From Acanthaster planci (Eukaryota > Echinodermata > Asteroidea > Valvatida > Acanthasteridae), in assembly GCF_001949145.1 (NCBI RefSeq), contig NW_019091441.1, forward strand, positions 694,057-758,056: 64,000 nt of DNA. Reading direction: 5' to 3'. The position numbers and the translations under genes are program-made. Position 1 is the stretch's first letter, and every line of letters begins with the position of its first letter. A model generated the notes under the pieces. The model was given only the letters and a program-made list of their open reading frames with translations, ran no database searches and was not told the origin of the DNA. This document shows, in pieces, positions 15,101-24,060 of the stretch.

Positions 15101-18100
15101 ACGGTGCCAGCTACGACAGTCATGTCATCCCAGGTGCTACCGAGAAGCCTTGCTGAATAGCTGTCATGTACAGCTAAGGAATTGGTTTGCCAACAAGATT
15201 GGTGATAATTTTCTGGTGTGTTCCAGAGACGTTTTGCAACATCAAAGATGCAATGAGACGAAGGTTAGCTGTAGCACCATGTATCCCTTTTGTGAGTGAG
15301 TTGGGTTCTGAAAAGAAGTGGTGAACTCAATGTTTTGGTTGATGTGCTTCATCTGTCATGAAGTAGGACATCTCCTTCCTCATAAGAGATGTACATGTAT
15401 ATGTGTAGGTAATGCTACTAGAAACATTTGTCTTGTTACAATGCCTGCCTTGCAAACTTTTAAATTATATCACGAAAGATGTAATTTTGGCCAACCGGTG
15501 CATGGCAAATTTCAGTTGGCTGTTACTATAGAAACGGGACAAAAAATTCACAAAAAATCAAAGTGTATCATGCAAATACCCAAAACACTGAATTATCGAT
15601 AGATGCTGTCACAAACTATAAAAGGAAGGCACCTCTCTCTTTACTAGAGTAAAAAACTGGTTTTTGAAACTGTGAAAATGAAATAGCCAGTACCTTAAAT
15701 AACTTAGAGGGATGGCATGGAAAAGCAACATTTGTTCTTTTCCTAAACAGTAAAATGTAGACAAAGGATACAGAATGCAGTTTTCAGCAGAATGGATGTG
15801 CTGTAGACAGGCTTTCTGCTTCCAGTCCCACAGCATGGCGGAGTTGTGAGCAAGAATGAGACCCAGACAAGCGGCTGGAGAAGGAGACTCATCCTTCCCC
15901 AATAATGCAACATCCAAGATCCAATCAGGGAATTCGGCAAGTTCGCACAGGACACTGAGCCTATGAAAAGTAATATTTATCAAACGATTAAAAAAAGAGC
16001 TTATTAAAAAGAGAATGTGGGGTTAAAATCATTACCAAAGGTCAACTTTTTTTGCCCCCTTCAGTTGATTTTGAAATGGTAATGTACTTTTGGACAAATG
16101 GGTGACTAAGGCTGTTCGGCGGCCAAACTGCATCAAAGATGGCAACACTTACATGTACAAGAAATTGTTCCAGAAGATTGTCATGTGGAAAAGGATTTTT
16201 TGTTAGTTCTTAGCTCTGCCACAGAAAACTTTAAGCACTGTCAAAAAAAAGCCACCATCTGCAGTTGACCCCTGTGATGTGGAATGTGTTTTTAACACCC
16301 ACAGGGACACACAGCATATTTGCTTTCGTCTCCAGCGCTACAAGTCACTCAGGTGTTAAAATATTATATCACAACAATCAATCAATGTTAATTTTAGTGT
16401 AAAATTTACGTTAATGAATGAACTATCATCAGCACTGTGTCTGGTGTAACTTCCAACAGATAATAGAAAAGCCTTTAAAATTAAGTCATTTCTTCCTAAC
16501 TTATCCACTTTTTACCTGACATTCTCCCCCAGTTCAAGAAGAACAACACAGACTGCTTTCTGGCCAAACACGGCATACTGGTGGTCTTCACCTATAAGTT
16601 CATTTACAGACCATGATTATCAAACCACGCCACAAACATGATAAATGGTACTTGCTATTAAACGTGAATTAGAACAATTTATTGCATATTATTCCTAAGG
16701 ACAAGAGAGGATTTAGGCCAGTTCATACTTGAGGCAAATGTAAAAAGTGCAGCGAATCACATGTACACAAAATAAAACTTTGCAAAGAAATTGGTCCAAG
16801 TTGAAATGTGGTTTTAACTTTTACCAATGTGCATTGTGCAGTATGAAGTTTGATTTGTTGTCACATGCCCACACAACAATGGGTTTGCGTTTGTTTCAGC
16901 ATGTATGAACTGGCCTCTAGGGTTTCAAACCAATTTAAAAGATTAAGTTTAAAGTAAAAGTTTAAGAAGGTTTTTCCCTTACATCGACGTATTCTGGACA
17001 CTGTACACTCAGTACTCGTATGAGAGCTAATGAACAAAAAGAACAAGCCTGCTCAGGTCCTTTCCGAGGTGGCACCGAGTACACAGTGCTTGTGAATATA
17101 CATCAGTGTAAGGGAAAACCTTTTATTAAAATCAACATCTCCCTCAGAGAAAAGTACATGTACATCTTGAAACAAGTTTGAAATTACAATGCCACTCTTA
17201 CTCTCTGCATTACTAGAAACCAACAGTCACTAGAAGCTAGAATTTCTTTGAGGGGGGGCATGGGTTGAGGGAGGTTGGTAACATTCCCTAAAAACACTGA
17301 CTTTACCTCTGCGAATGCCATGGATAACATGTGCTCCAAGAAGACAGTACCATTCCAAGTGCTTTCCAGATGCAAGGTTGTACACATGCAGATAGGATGC
17401 CTCACCTTCACACACATTTCAAAGGGTAAAATCAACTTCTTTTTCATATAAGAAAATTTGCTAAGTGGGAGTCTAACCTGAAAAACTAACATAAACAAAT
17501 CTGTCAAGTTTTATATTCACACAAAGAGAATTGAGTTGTTACATGTAGATATGGCATTCATGTACATGTAGTTAGATTGTGAATGTTGACATTGTTAATT
17601 CAGTTGTTGAAGTTCATTGATTGGGCAGTTTTCTTTGACTAAAACATATTTGTCAGTATTGCTGAAGAGCCATATTTAAGTTCTATTTGTCATTGCATGC
17701 TACAACACCACAAGACTGTGCAAGAGACACTTACATGTAATTACAGTGCTGCATTTTAGTCTGCCCAAGGTATTCCAATAGCTCATGCCCAGTACAAGGC
17801 TATTCAAGAACAGCAGGGTGCTGACGTGGTAGTCTGGCCTGACTTATGCACTTTGTTCCTGAAAGACCTTGGCTTTTTGATATATCCAACTGGCTCATTA
17901 CAGTGTACTGTACGCATGTGGTGTGCTTGTAGGTATGTGTGGTTAAATTTGTTGACAGAGGACAGAATGTAGGAAAACAGATTTTTTCCCTGTCCTCACG
18001 AGTCAGTGGGTTGTCCTCAGTGACTTTCCCTTTTTTGAACTTGCCACTACCTTAACTTTTCCTTATTTCTTAATTTTTGGTATCTTTATAATATAGAGGC

Positions 18101-19213
18101 TCGCAATGTGACAGGCTTATGTCGGATACCCGAACCCACTCATCAATATCAAAACTTGGTTCCATTTGGGGGGCCAGGTACCCAAAAAAAATTGGATGTA
18201 AAAAAGTAAACTTGTAACAGTGAAGGGCAAAATTGCTAAAAAATTACTGTGATGCTAAAAAAACCCAAACTGTGGTTCAGAGAGGAACGAAGATACCTTT
18301 ACAAATTAAAGGTAACAATTTTGTTTAATAAAATGGCTTTGTTAAGAACAATGGGCTGCTTCCAATGCATGAAAAAAGAGCCCTGTTTCAGGCACATGGT
18401 CTGCTGGGATGCACACAATGCCATTTGTTAAATGTTCTTTATATTTGAAGGGTGTTTTCATCATTATCGGAATCTGCAATTCTTACATGATCTGGTGCCT
18501 TAGACGGCTTAACGACAAATTTTTTGTTGTGAATTCTGCGGATTTTGATTTTGGGGTACAAGGTATTTTGAGTGAAATGAATTAATGGAAACAAAAGCCT
18601 ATTCTGGTGGTCGGACATCTGGGAATTTCTGTACATTATGGAATAACACAATGGGTGAATTTGTCCCTTTGCTGTGTGTTTAAAGTTCATAGTGACATCA
18701 TGCCTACCGCAAGAATGGAAGGTACTTGGACCCTACTAATCGCCTGACTGTGTCCAAATGTTAAAAAGGCGATTTGTAGGGTCCAAGATACTCAATTTCA
18801 GTAAAAGCCTCCTTTTTTGAGATTTTGCCACCCAGGACCTCAACTTGTGACCCCTGACCCTTGCGCCATATCTATTTATATTTGTGAGACTGAGTGAGAG
18901 ATGCCAGACCTGAGATTTTTTATCAAGAATGTTTAGGCAGGGAGGTAGCCCAGGTTGGATGTCAGTCTACCCCCAGAACTGTGGGGTCCGACGGGAGCGG
19001 AGCGGAGGGGACGTCGGACCCCACAGTTGTGGGTGTAACGTTAGTCTTCGTTTCACCTCTCCTTAGCGGCGTAGTACTACCGTACAGAGACAGGGAGTCC
19101 CCCTGGGCTAGGAGGGTACATCAATTAGTTTCCCCCTTACCTGATAAAATGTAATTTTTGTGTACTTCGATAGCTGTAACAGGAGCTAATACAGCGGCTG
19201 TTGTAATCTCCAT
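1..19213 (-). CDS. WDR6: WDR6, tRNA 2'-O-methyltransferase accessory WD40 protein (21 exons seen, 3' end off window)
   Basis: The spliced minus-strand model gives about 920 codons and follows human WDR6 (about 1,120 residues, from memory) in order from the N-terminus to a region near human residue 900. Exons, 5' to 3': 19213-19141, 17405-17307, 16591-16516, 15960-15772, 15160-15013, 14366-14163, 13978-13916, 12756-12709, 12202-12142, 11556-11376, 11205-11054, 10595-10489, 8067-7870, 6983-6857, 6330-6263, 5518-5264, 4757-4694, 3448-3386, 2667-2420, 1247-1030, 118-1. All junctions are GT-AG and the phases agree throughout. Diagnostic family strings include GHSARVW, SDDRSIRLW, LVCGDRRGSVLL, HCGGGHRAW and DPETRFMS. 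From family knowledge, WDR6 (yeast Trm734/Rtt10) binds FTSJ1/Trm7 for 2'-O-methylation of tRNA position 34; it has multiple WD40 propellers and is cytoplasmic. The start codon has an AACAATGG context. The C-terminal ~200 residues lie left of the window. A short exon could have been missed around residues 570-577, where the alignment is gapped. Confidence 0.93.
1030..1247 (-). CDS. WDR6: WDR6 exon 20
   Basis: Encodes residues ~809-880: RRWLKRHGKPVDPETRFMS and AGSDAYLR, matching the family MVKVDPETRYMSL...ACSDGAVRLF. The open frame would reach TAA at 1028, but the donor GTAAAA at 1029-1028 joins exon 21 in the right phase. Confidence 0.92.
2420..2667 (-). CDS. WDR6: WDR6 exon 19
   Basis: Encodes residues ~726-808 including VHISSVRCLA and LLLFSVGGRRAILCW, aligned to human NHISSVRAVA...HVVSAGGRAEMHCF. 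A charged, Gly/Glu-rich insert lies between. Acceptor AAGCCCACAG, donor GTTAGC, leaving in phase 0. Confidence 0.9.
3386..3448 (-). CDS. WDR6: WDR6 exon 18
   Basis: Encodes ECALCATGSEDNAVNLVAI, equivalent to the family DIVITCSEDTTVCVLAL blade. The acceptor is CTTTGTAG. Of two overlapping donors, only GTATCC (exon end 3386) keeps the reading frame open into exon 19; GTGTAT (exon end 3388) gives an immediate stop. Confidence 0.82.
4668..4691. repeat. (GCTT)6 microsatellite touching a splice donor
   Basis: Six perfect GCTT units. On the gene strand they form the intron bases from +3 onward of the WDR6 exon 17 donor, so the donor itself (GTAAGC) is in register with the repeat. Confidence 0.95.
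4694..4757 (-). CDS. WDR6: WDR6 exon 17
   Basis: Encodes ESLHGRRITCIKFLTTVSLP, matching human EGLHGREITCVK. Acceptor TTCCACAG. The donor GTAAGC is directly continuous with an (AAGC)n tetranucleotide run on the minus strand. Leaves in phase 1. Confidence 0.9.
5264..5518 (-). CDS. WDR6: WDR6 exon 16
   Basis: The largest exon seen (85 codons): FIVWSHKSNEKLIQIHCGGG then HRAWSFAN, matching human FVVWNPRSHEKLHIVNCGGGHRSW. The remainder (KDG...IFACIKTKKVIV) corresponds to the following blade. Acceptor TTTTGCAG, donor GTGAAA, phase 0. An overlapping minus-frame ORF in another frame (5266-5463) is a shadow. Confidence 0.94.
6263..6330 (-). CDS. WDR6: WDR6 exon 15
   Basis: Encodes FEWIENISFTAADDVLVCGFHA, aligned to the human MNWLAGL...MVILGFHA region. 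The acceptor ATATAAAG is weak but gives the only phase compatible with exon 14. Donor GTAAGT. Confidence 0.82.
6857..6983 (-). CDS. WDR6: WDR6 exon 14
   Basis: Encodes SLPCIHGKSGVTHVCYH and IYSTGRDGMYRQ, matching the family LPSLHGKQGVTSV...YTTGRDGAYYQ. Acceptor CTTGTCCAG, donor GTACCA, leaving in phase 1. The 3' boundary is the least certain of the gene because the next ~10 residues are shorter than in vertebrates. Confidence 0.86.
7870..8067 (-). CDS. WDR6: WDR6 exon 13
   Basis: Encodes residues ~468-533 with RFLLPQAPQRW and LVCGDRRGSVLLY, nearly identical to the family signature RYLLPPSKQRW...LVCGDRRGSVLLF. Acceptor AATTTTGCAG, donor GTGAGC, phase 0. Confidence 0.96.
9439..10369 (+). mobile_element. 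piggyBac-like non-autonomous element, copy A (931 bp)
   Basis: Begins TTAACCACTTGCTGCC and ends with AGTGGTTAA, so it has short terminal inverted repeats and TTAA at both ends, the target preference of piggyBac transposases. It carries no transposase ORF. It lies in the WDR6 intron between exons 13 and 12. Its left ~130 bp match the reverse complement of the right end of the element at 13083-13666, and its right ~160 bp match that element's left part. The orientation given is arbitrary. Confidence 0.78.
10489..10595 (-). CDS. WDR6: WDR6 exon 12
   Basis: Encodes FTGKIFSLCW and FATGPDGVV, aligned to the family PGKVHSLSW...ASGPGGVV. Acceptor TTTTTGCAG-type, donor GTGAGT, leaving in phase 0. A piggyBac-like element starts about 120 bp downstream in the following intron. 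Confidence 0.92.
11054..11205 (-). CDS. WDR6: WDR6 exon 11
   Basis: Encodes residues ~381-431, including QWQLLSHDPNYQSYCLLSV and AALGNIQGSLKIVALG. The QSYCLL string is shared with human WDR6. Acceptor TGTACTGCAG, donor GTAAGT. Confidence 0.93.
11376..11556 (-). CDS. WDR6: WDR6 exon 10
   Basis: Encodes residues ~320-380, including FTTEELHIW and RQLAVLNSGKIIILTLNG, equivalent to the family LLAVTDTGALYLYD blade. The acceptor ACAATGCAG follows a pyrimidine tract and the donor is GTAGGG. The phase fits both neighbours. Confidence 0.82.
12142..12202 (-). CDS. WDR6: WDR6 exon 9
   Basis: Encodes VTGGGDSSIRIWPIGAKQE, matching human ITGGDDSGIRLWHL. Acceptor TCGTCTAAG, donor GTAAGT, leaving in phase 1. 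Confidence 0.92.
12709..12756 (-). CDS. WDR6: WDR6 exon 8 (48 bp micro-exon)
   Basis: A 16-codon exon, GRSIWSLAVDETQQVI, aligned to the human GRGIRAIAAHERQAWVI stretch. Acceptor GTCATAG, donor GTGAGT, phase 0. It is too short for automatic ORF finding and was located by homology and phase. Confidence 0.88.
13083..13666 (-). mobile_element. piggyBac-like non-autonomous element, copy B (584 bp)
   Basis: Starts TTAACCACTTCCTGCC and ends with a matching inverted terminus whose TTAA has decayed to TCAA. It is inverted relative to copy A and shorter, with about 350 bp of the internal part missing. Open frames across it (13199-13672 minus, 13411-13809 plus) are incidental. It sits in the WDR6 intron between exons 8 and 7. 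Confidence 0.76.
13916..13978 (-). CDS. WDR6: WDR6 exon 7
   Basis: A 21-codon exon, DATCCVWNDTGEVIHRFTGHK. With the end of exon 6 it forms the GED...CVW...GH repeat typical of the family. Acceptor TTTCCCACAG, donor GTATCG, phase 0. Confidence 0.93.
14163..14366 (-). CDS. WDR6: WDR6 exon 6
   Basis: Encodes residues ~196-263: GVIFNLSYH, CSVSDDRSIRLWHL and GHSARVWDAKILD. These are among the most conserved WDR6 WD repeats. Acceptor TTTGACAG, donor GTAAGT, phase 0 on both sides. Confidence 0.96.
15013..15160 (-). CDS. WDR6: WDR6 exon 5
   Basis: Encodes residues ~146-195 including TVVAGTVFNQVVIW and RRLTGHQ, close to the human TIVAGAVSNQLLVW...RRISGH. Acceptor ACATGACAG, donor GTACTG, leaving in phase 0. 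Confidence 0.93.
15772..15960 (-). CDS. WDR6: WDR6 exon 4
   Basis: Encodes residues ~83-145 with DWILDVALL and ILAHNSAMLWDW, matching the family DWIWDARWL...LGHNSVVLYD. Acceptor TTTTCATAG, donor GTATCC. The phase is continuous with exons 3 and 5. Confidence 0.92.
16516..16591 (-). CDS. WDR6: WDR6 exon 3
   Basis: Encodes GEDHQYAVFGQKAVCVVLL, aligned to the VAVFGSKGLRVV stretch of the family. Acceptor TTATAG, donor GTAAAA, entering in phase 1 and leaving in phase 2. Confidence 0.88.
17307..17405 (-). CDS. WDR6: WDR6 exon 2
   Basis: Encodes residues ~25-57, including GEASYLHVYNLASGKHL and HVIHGIR, equivalent to the first WD blade of WDR6 (human GEGPDVLVY...HYLIHGF). Acceptor ...GTGAAG, donor GTAAAG, phase 1 on both sides. 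Confidence 0.88.
18724..18786. repeat. Imperfect hairpin in WDR6 intron 1
   Basis: Two ~21-base arms (left begins ACTTGGACCCTA, right ends TAGGGTCCAAG) with few mismatches surround a ~20-base spacer. Probably a remnant of a small foldback element. Confidence 0.65.
18977..19028. repeat. Perfect 17-bp hairpin with G-rich loop near WDR6 5' end
   Basis: Arms AACTGTGGGGTCCGACG and its exact complement enclose an 18-base G/C-rich purine loop. It lies 113 bp inside intron 1 from the exon 1 donor. It could be a MITE core or a structured intronic element. Confidence 0.8.
19141..19213 (-). CDS. WDR6: WDR6 exon 1 (start codon)
   Basis: The exon begins with ATG at 19213-19211 and encodes MEITTAAVLAPVTAIEV and following residues, ending in a GTAAGG donor in phase 1. 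The segment VLAPVTAIEV matches the LLPVTGLE stretch near the human WDR6 N-terminus. Phase 1 fits the next exon exactly, which confirms this start. Confidence 0.87.
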
Positions 19214-19453
19214 TGTTTTAACGAATTTTCAACGAAACCGACACATATCATATTCATTGATACTTGCTCCACTCGTTAACAACAGCTCAATGCACCGCCT
19301 CCTGTTCGGTGTGCCTGCTGCAGTGCCATGACGCGCTTGGACGCTTGGTGGCGCCAAACAACTTTTTCAAGGAAGATACCCGGCCACGGACGCATATCAT
19401 ATCTGGACTCGCAATGCCCTTAAATCAGCTTATAGATATCATTGAAGCCACTC

Positions 19454-19865
19454 GCGGCCATTTTACCGAGCCGAATACAAAGCTTTCCTGGGAATGCCCG
19501 CCTTTGTTCTTCCTGACGTCAATAGAAGTTGTTGTTGTTTTAGTTTTAATGCCGCTTTCAGCAACTCAGGCTATTTGCTCCAATAACTGTACGTTTATTT
19601 ATACACTTTATTAATCAGCATCACATTATGGAGTTAGGAAGAAAGGTCTAGTTTTAGAGGCAGGAGGAAACCGGAGTGCTCGGAGAAAATCTGCGAGAGC
19701 GAGTATGGGCTGCAAACCAAATGCACTTAAAGCCTGGGCCAAGCCGGGACTCGAACCCGGGTCTCATTGGTGCAAAGCGAGGAAAGAACCGCTACGCTAA
19801 CACGCTTCCCGTCAATAGAAGGGAGCCAACCCACGCATTTGTATTCGGCTCGGTAAAATGGCCGC
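19454..19865. mobile_element. Short palindromic element with perfect 28-bp TIRs, split by a SINE
   Basis: The left arm 19454-19481 and right arm 19838-19865 are perfect inverted repeats (GCGGCCATTTTACCGAGCCG...). Without the inserted SINE and one target duplication the unit is about 119 bp. No coding capacity. It lies about 240 bp upstream of the WDR6 start codon, so it may border or overlap the promoter. Confidence 0.82.
19529..19810 (-). mobile_element. tRNA-derived SINE with 11-bp target duplication
   Basis: On the minus strand it starts with a tRNA-like head (A-box region GTTAGCGTAGCGGTT, B-box GGGTTCGAGTCCC), followed by a non-tRNA body containing CTCCGGTTTCCTCC and a 3' tail of CAA repeats. 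It is flanked by direct repeats GTCAATAGAAG at 19518-19528 and 19811-19821. The intact duplication suggests a relatively recent insertion. The head looks like a tRNA gene but is part of the SINE. Confidence 0.88.
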
Positions 19866-19911
19866 TGGTTGGCTTCTTTTTCATTGCCAGGTTTTTTTTT
19901 TCAGATATACG

Positions 19912-20108
19912 TCCGTGAAGATACCCCAAAAATAGCAGTAAAACTAAACGCTCATTTCTGAATGTAGCTGCCCGCCTCTATCCAAAATAGACCCTGGAAT
20001 TTGGTTTTTTTGTGAAAGAAATACCCCGAACTAGAAACTATCAGTCCCAAATTCGGGATTAATAGAAATATTTCTATGATCCCTCCTGATTATGGTCTGT
20101 CTTGCTGT
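19912..20108 (+). repeat. Dispersed repeat, copy 1
   Basis: About 195 bp (from GAAGATACCCCAAAAATAG to GATCCCTCCTGATTATGG) that is the diverged reverse complement of 48035-48225. No coding capacity or terminal repeats recognised. Confidence 0.75.
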
Positions 20109-23100
20109 AAAAATCCTGTGGGATCACAAATTATTAATGAGCCCCCGCCCAGAAATACAACCATTTGGTGGAATGCACCCTTCAGGGTGTTTTTCTTTTC
20201 AGCAAATGCCGTGCTTTGATCTCCTCGATCGATTGTTTGACTGATCTTCGCTCTTTTCTCAAAGCAGCAGGTGCTTTAATTGCGATAAAAGTTGACGGTG
20301 TTAGGCCAACAACAAACGGTTACACCAGTCACAAAGTTTTGGCAATTTGACTCGAGTTTTAATTAAAATTATTTGGCTGCGGCCAAAATTACGCACGAGA
20401 ATACGGTATAGTGGCCGCAGCCAGTCCCGTATAGTCCTGTGTAATAATTTCAAGCCATAGCCAAAAGGGACTTTTTCTTTGTGGTAAATACTGCAAGAAA
20501 GGCGATTTTTGTGGTTCCATTCCCAAATCTTTTCTGGATCGCCCCTTGTACACTGTACCCTCTTAGAGTTTCTTTCATGTTTTGGCGCTAAATGTGCAGA
20601 ACCCCCTTATGAGGAGGACATGAGGTCGGCACTTGAGCAGGCGCGGATCCGGGGGGGGGGTCAAACCAGGATATTCGTCGTTCTCAAAATCAGCGGCAAC
20701 TTGAATTTATAAGTTTGAATATTTTCCAAATTAAAACGCACGTTTGAGAATTATCTTTGACAAACACCTACAAATCTTAGACAAACGTTTAAGACAGACT
20801 AAGCACGCACGTATGTATATTTAACCGCTTATGAATTAAACATGCAGTTATCAATAAAAGCCGGATGGTCGATTTTTTTTTTTACTTCAAGCGAGATCTG
20901 AAACAAGGGTGTCCCCTTTGAGCTTTTCTGTCTTGCAAATAAAAAAAACGAACCAAAGAATATACGTGACTTAGAGACACTAGAAAAGACCACTCTTCGC
21001 TTGAGTATAGGCGATTTTTTTTATCTGTCACGGTGTTTATCAGGCAAATATTCAGTGTGTCTCGCGGACCAAAAAAAGAGCATACAGAAAAGCACTTTTA
21101 GACCTTGAAGCCATCGACAACTTTGGGGAAAAAACAGTAGGACCAAAACTGAATCTTTATATTAAAAGCCAAACCCCAAACAAAATCAACAACAACCCCC
21201 CTACCCACCCCCAAAACAAATGGCACTATTGTTGTTAAAATTAACCTGCCGGATCAAATCACAAAGAAACAATAGATAAATTGATGAAAATGAGAACGAG
21301 TCAAGAGAATAAGCATTAATTTTATTAATTAAAGTTAATGACGAATTGATGTCAGTAATTAATCTGATTGTTTCTTCTTTTGTTAATTAAATGTGCAAGT
21401 AATATCTACCAAAATGCATCCACAGTACAAGCATTGTACAAAATTCTCCACATCCAACAATCTCGAATAAAAAACAAACCTCGAAGAAGAGTTTGTAAAA
21501 AAATAAACAGTAGGTTGAATGAAGTCAGATAGGAAAATGAAAATGCTAAAAACGAAGGACTTAAAGGAGGGTCTGGAGCAGTGGCGTAGATTTGTGCCGG
21601 AAACTGGGGAATGGGGGATTGTGGGGGATGAAAGTTGCTTAGTCACAGTAATTTGAATCATGACACTAGGGGGCAATACCCATAATACATCTGTAATATA
21701 ATTACATTCCTGCAGAACCTCACATCAAATGGCGGTCACAAAATCCACCATAACTGGGACAATGTAATGTTGATACAGCTAAAGAAAAATGCACAATCGG
21801 AAATGCGCAACATCGACAAAAGTAAAGCAAGTCACGACCACTTTATAACAATGCCAAATTACTTTGATTGATTCTTCGTTACTCTATTAAACCTGTTAAA
21901 GAAAAAAAAAACCAGGCCAGCAGTCCTTGCAAAATAAGTACTTAATCCGTGGCGAGATATTAACAAAATCAAACTGCATGCTAATTTCACAAGTTTTCAA
22001 CTATGATTTATCAATAAATAAATCACACTTACAGAATAAATCTGACTTTTAGGGTTCGTGACTTAGAGGCGAATTAAGGTCGGCAAGCCCATAGCCAAAC
22101 GGCTATCCACAATTTTCGGCCTCGGCCGGCAACATAAAACTTTCGTCGGCTTTCTCCAGACTTCAGACCGAATTCAAAGGGCCTCGGTGCCTTAGGAGAC
22201 TCTGAGCCAGAGTTGCTTGCCGCTAAGTGACGAGTCACTCCCCAAAGCTTGATTTTATACTCTCAACAAAATATTTAATTGGAATGCACCGCACCCATTG
22301 GGAGGGTCTCAGTGACCAATAACATCCAATCAAACATACTCATACACATACGTGAAGTTTGCCTGGCGGTTTACGCTTGAATATCTGCATGTTTTAACCA
22401 AATACTGGTACACTGACGCGACATCCAAGCTCCTGCGAATACCCAAAACTTCACTAGTCGTAAAAACTCTAACAAGAGGGACTTTACACCCAAATACACA
22501 CGGTCGAAAACGGCAACTCAGAAACACAGTTTTCTATTTCGGTTAAAGTTAAATTCGATTCATAACCAAGTATCAATCCATTCCATGGGCTTTTTTACAA
22601 AATCAAAATGGAATAACTTAAACACGTAACCTTTAACTTATACAGCCACAACCAATAAACTTAATTAACATACCATAATTTATACAATCATAAAGAATCC
22701 AATTATACAACATAATTCTCATGGTTTTGTTTCCCATGGACTCCTAAAATCTCCGAAACAAGTCACCGTTTGTGACAACGGTATATTTATGGCTTATAAT
22801 CTCAGATGATTGAGCGTGGCTCTTAAATTATTCTCCATTTTTAGTACTATTGAATACATTTTTAAGGTAGGAAAGTCCAAAAAATTCTTCACAGTCTGTC
22901 TGAATCCTTCACACCCAGAACATGTGTGAGTGTGTGGGGGATTCACCAGATAACCTCCCCAACAAATGGGGGTATAAACCCCATTACCCCCGGGTTTACG
23001 CCCGTGGTCTTTAGCTATCTTTATTTGAGTCTTGTACACAGATGACCATTTACTTCGATCAGTTCACTTTGAACAAAAATAATGCCTGATTAGGACTGCC

Positions 23101-23923
23101 GTTTTATTTCGTCTCCAGATCAAAAGCAGGGGTAAGCTGTCAGATCAGCACGTAGATGTTACATTGTCATAAAATCGATCAAATCAGAACCCGTGAATCT
23201 TATCTTGCTTATCCCGAAAAGCCCTTAGCCATGTCACTCTCCGTGCCCAATTTATAGACACCGGTTTGGTCTGAGTCCATGTCACTGCTTTGGTCAGTGA
23301 TGAAAAGTGTAAGATGTTATTAGCGCGTAAGACGGAAGGTAATTTCACTTATCCATCTCAAGGAAGCTAAGTACAGATGCAGTTGTCCACTCCAACAAAA
23401 TTACATTTTGGCCTCCAAAACATGGAAACGAACAAGTCATCCTGTCCGGCAATCCTAGCATTCTTGTCGCGGCAATCCTATTGTTCATCATTCGTGTGTC
23501 AATTACCTCGAATAATTGGTTGTTGGTATTTCCAGCTGCAGTTCCATTCATTTAGAACCTTCAGAAACAAGTTAGTTAATTTGGCCTCGTGGAAAATTAT
23601 TAAACCAGGGTCCAGAATTGGCAATATATATTCAATATTAAGAACTGTGCAGAACTTGTCTTAATTAATTTACCCAGTTTTAAATTCTACAAAGATTACT
23701 GAGAAAACGAAAACACAAAATGGCACCAAATGGAATGAACTGAAGGGGAGTGTATTTGCTGAGGAATAGGCTAAATTACCCAATGAGGTATTGGATATGG
23801 TGCCCGGGTATATCAGACACATTTCACATTTTAAGTCTGGATATGAAATGTCAAGATCATGAGGTAAAACGCAAAACTACGACCTTGACCTAATATTCAG
23901 AAGTTTAGTAGGTCCTGCATACC
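20109..23923. other. Non-coding stretch, no gene recognised
   Basis: Contains a G run at 20650-20660, C/A-rich low complexity near 21180-21225 and a CpG-richer patch at 22060-22230. The segment 21570-21640 (CAGTGGCGTAGATTTGTGCC...) matches the reverse complement of 52195-52280, so it is another dispersed repeat. I found no exon with support in either strand. Confidence 0.5.
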
Positions 23924-24060
23924 TACGGAAGCGTATAAGGGCCACTTGCAAAATGTCTTTTTTTTCGAGTTACTATCTCGCCGCGGCGAGTTCCTATCTC
24001 GCGGCGAGAAAGAAACTCACACAAAAACATTTTTGCAAGTGGCCCATATACGCTTCCGTA
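23924..24060. mobile_element. Foldback MITE (137 bp)
   Basis: Terminal inverted repeats of about 32 bp, beginning TACGGAAGCGTATA and containing GGGCCACTTGCAAAA. The centre has a second nested palindrome around CTCGCCGCGGCGAG. No ORF. Confidence 0.85.

Noticed and set aside
19738-19812. A tRNA gene on the minus strand
   Set aside because: A-box and B-box are present, but the sequence is the head of a SINE with a body, CAA tail and target duplications.
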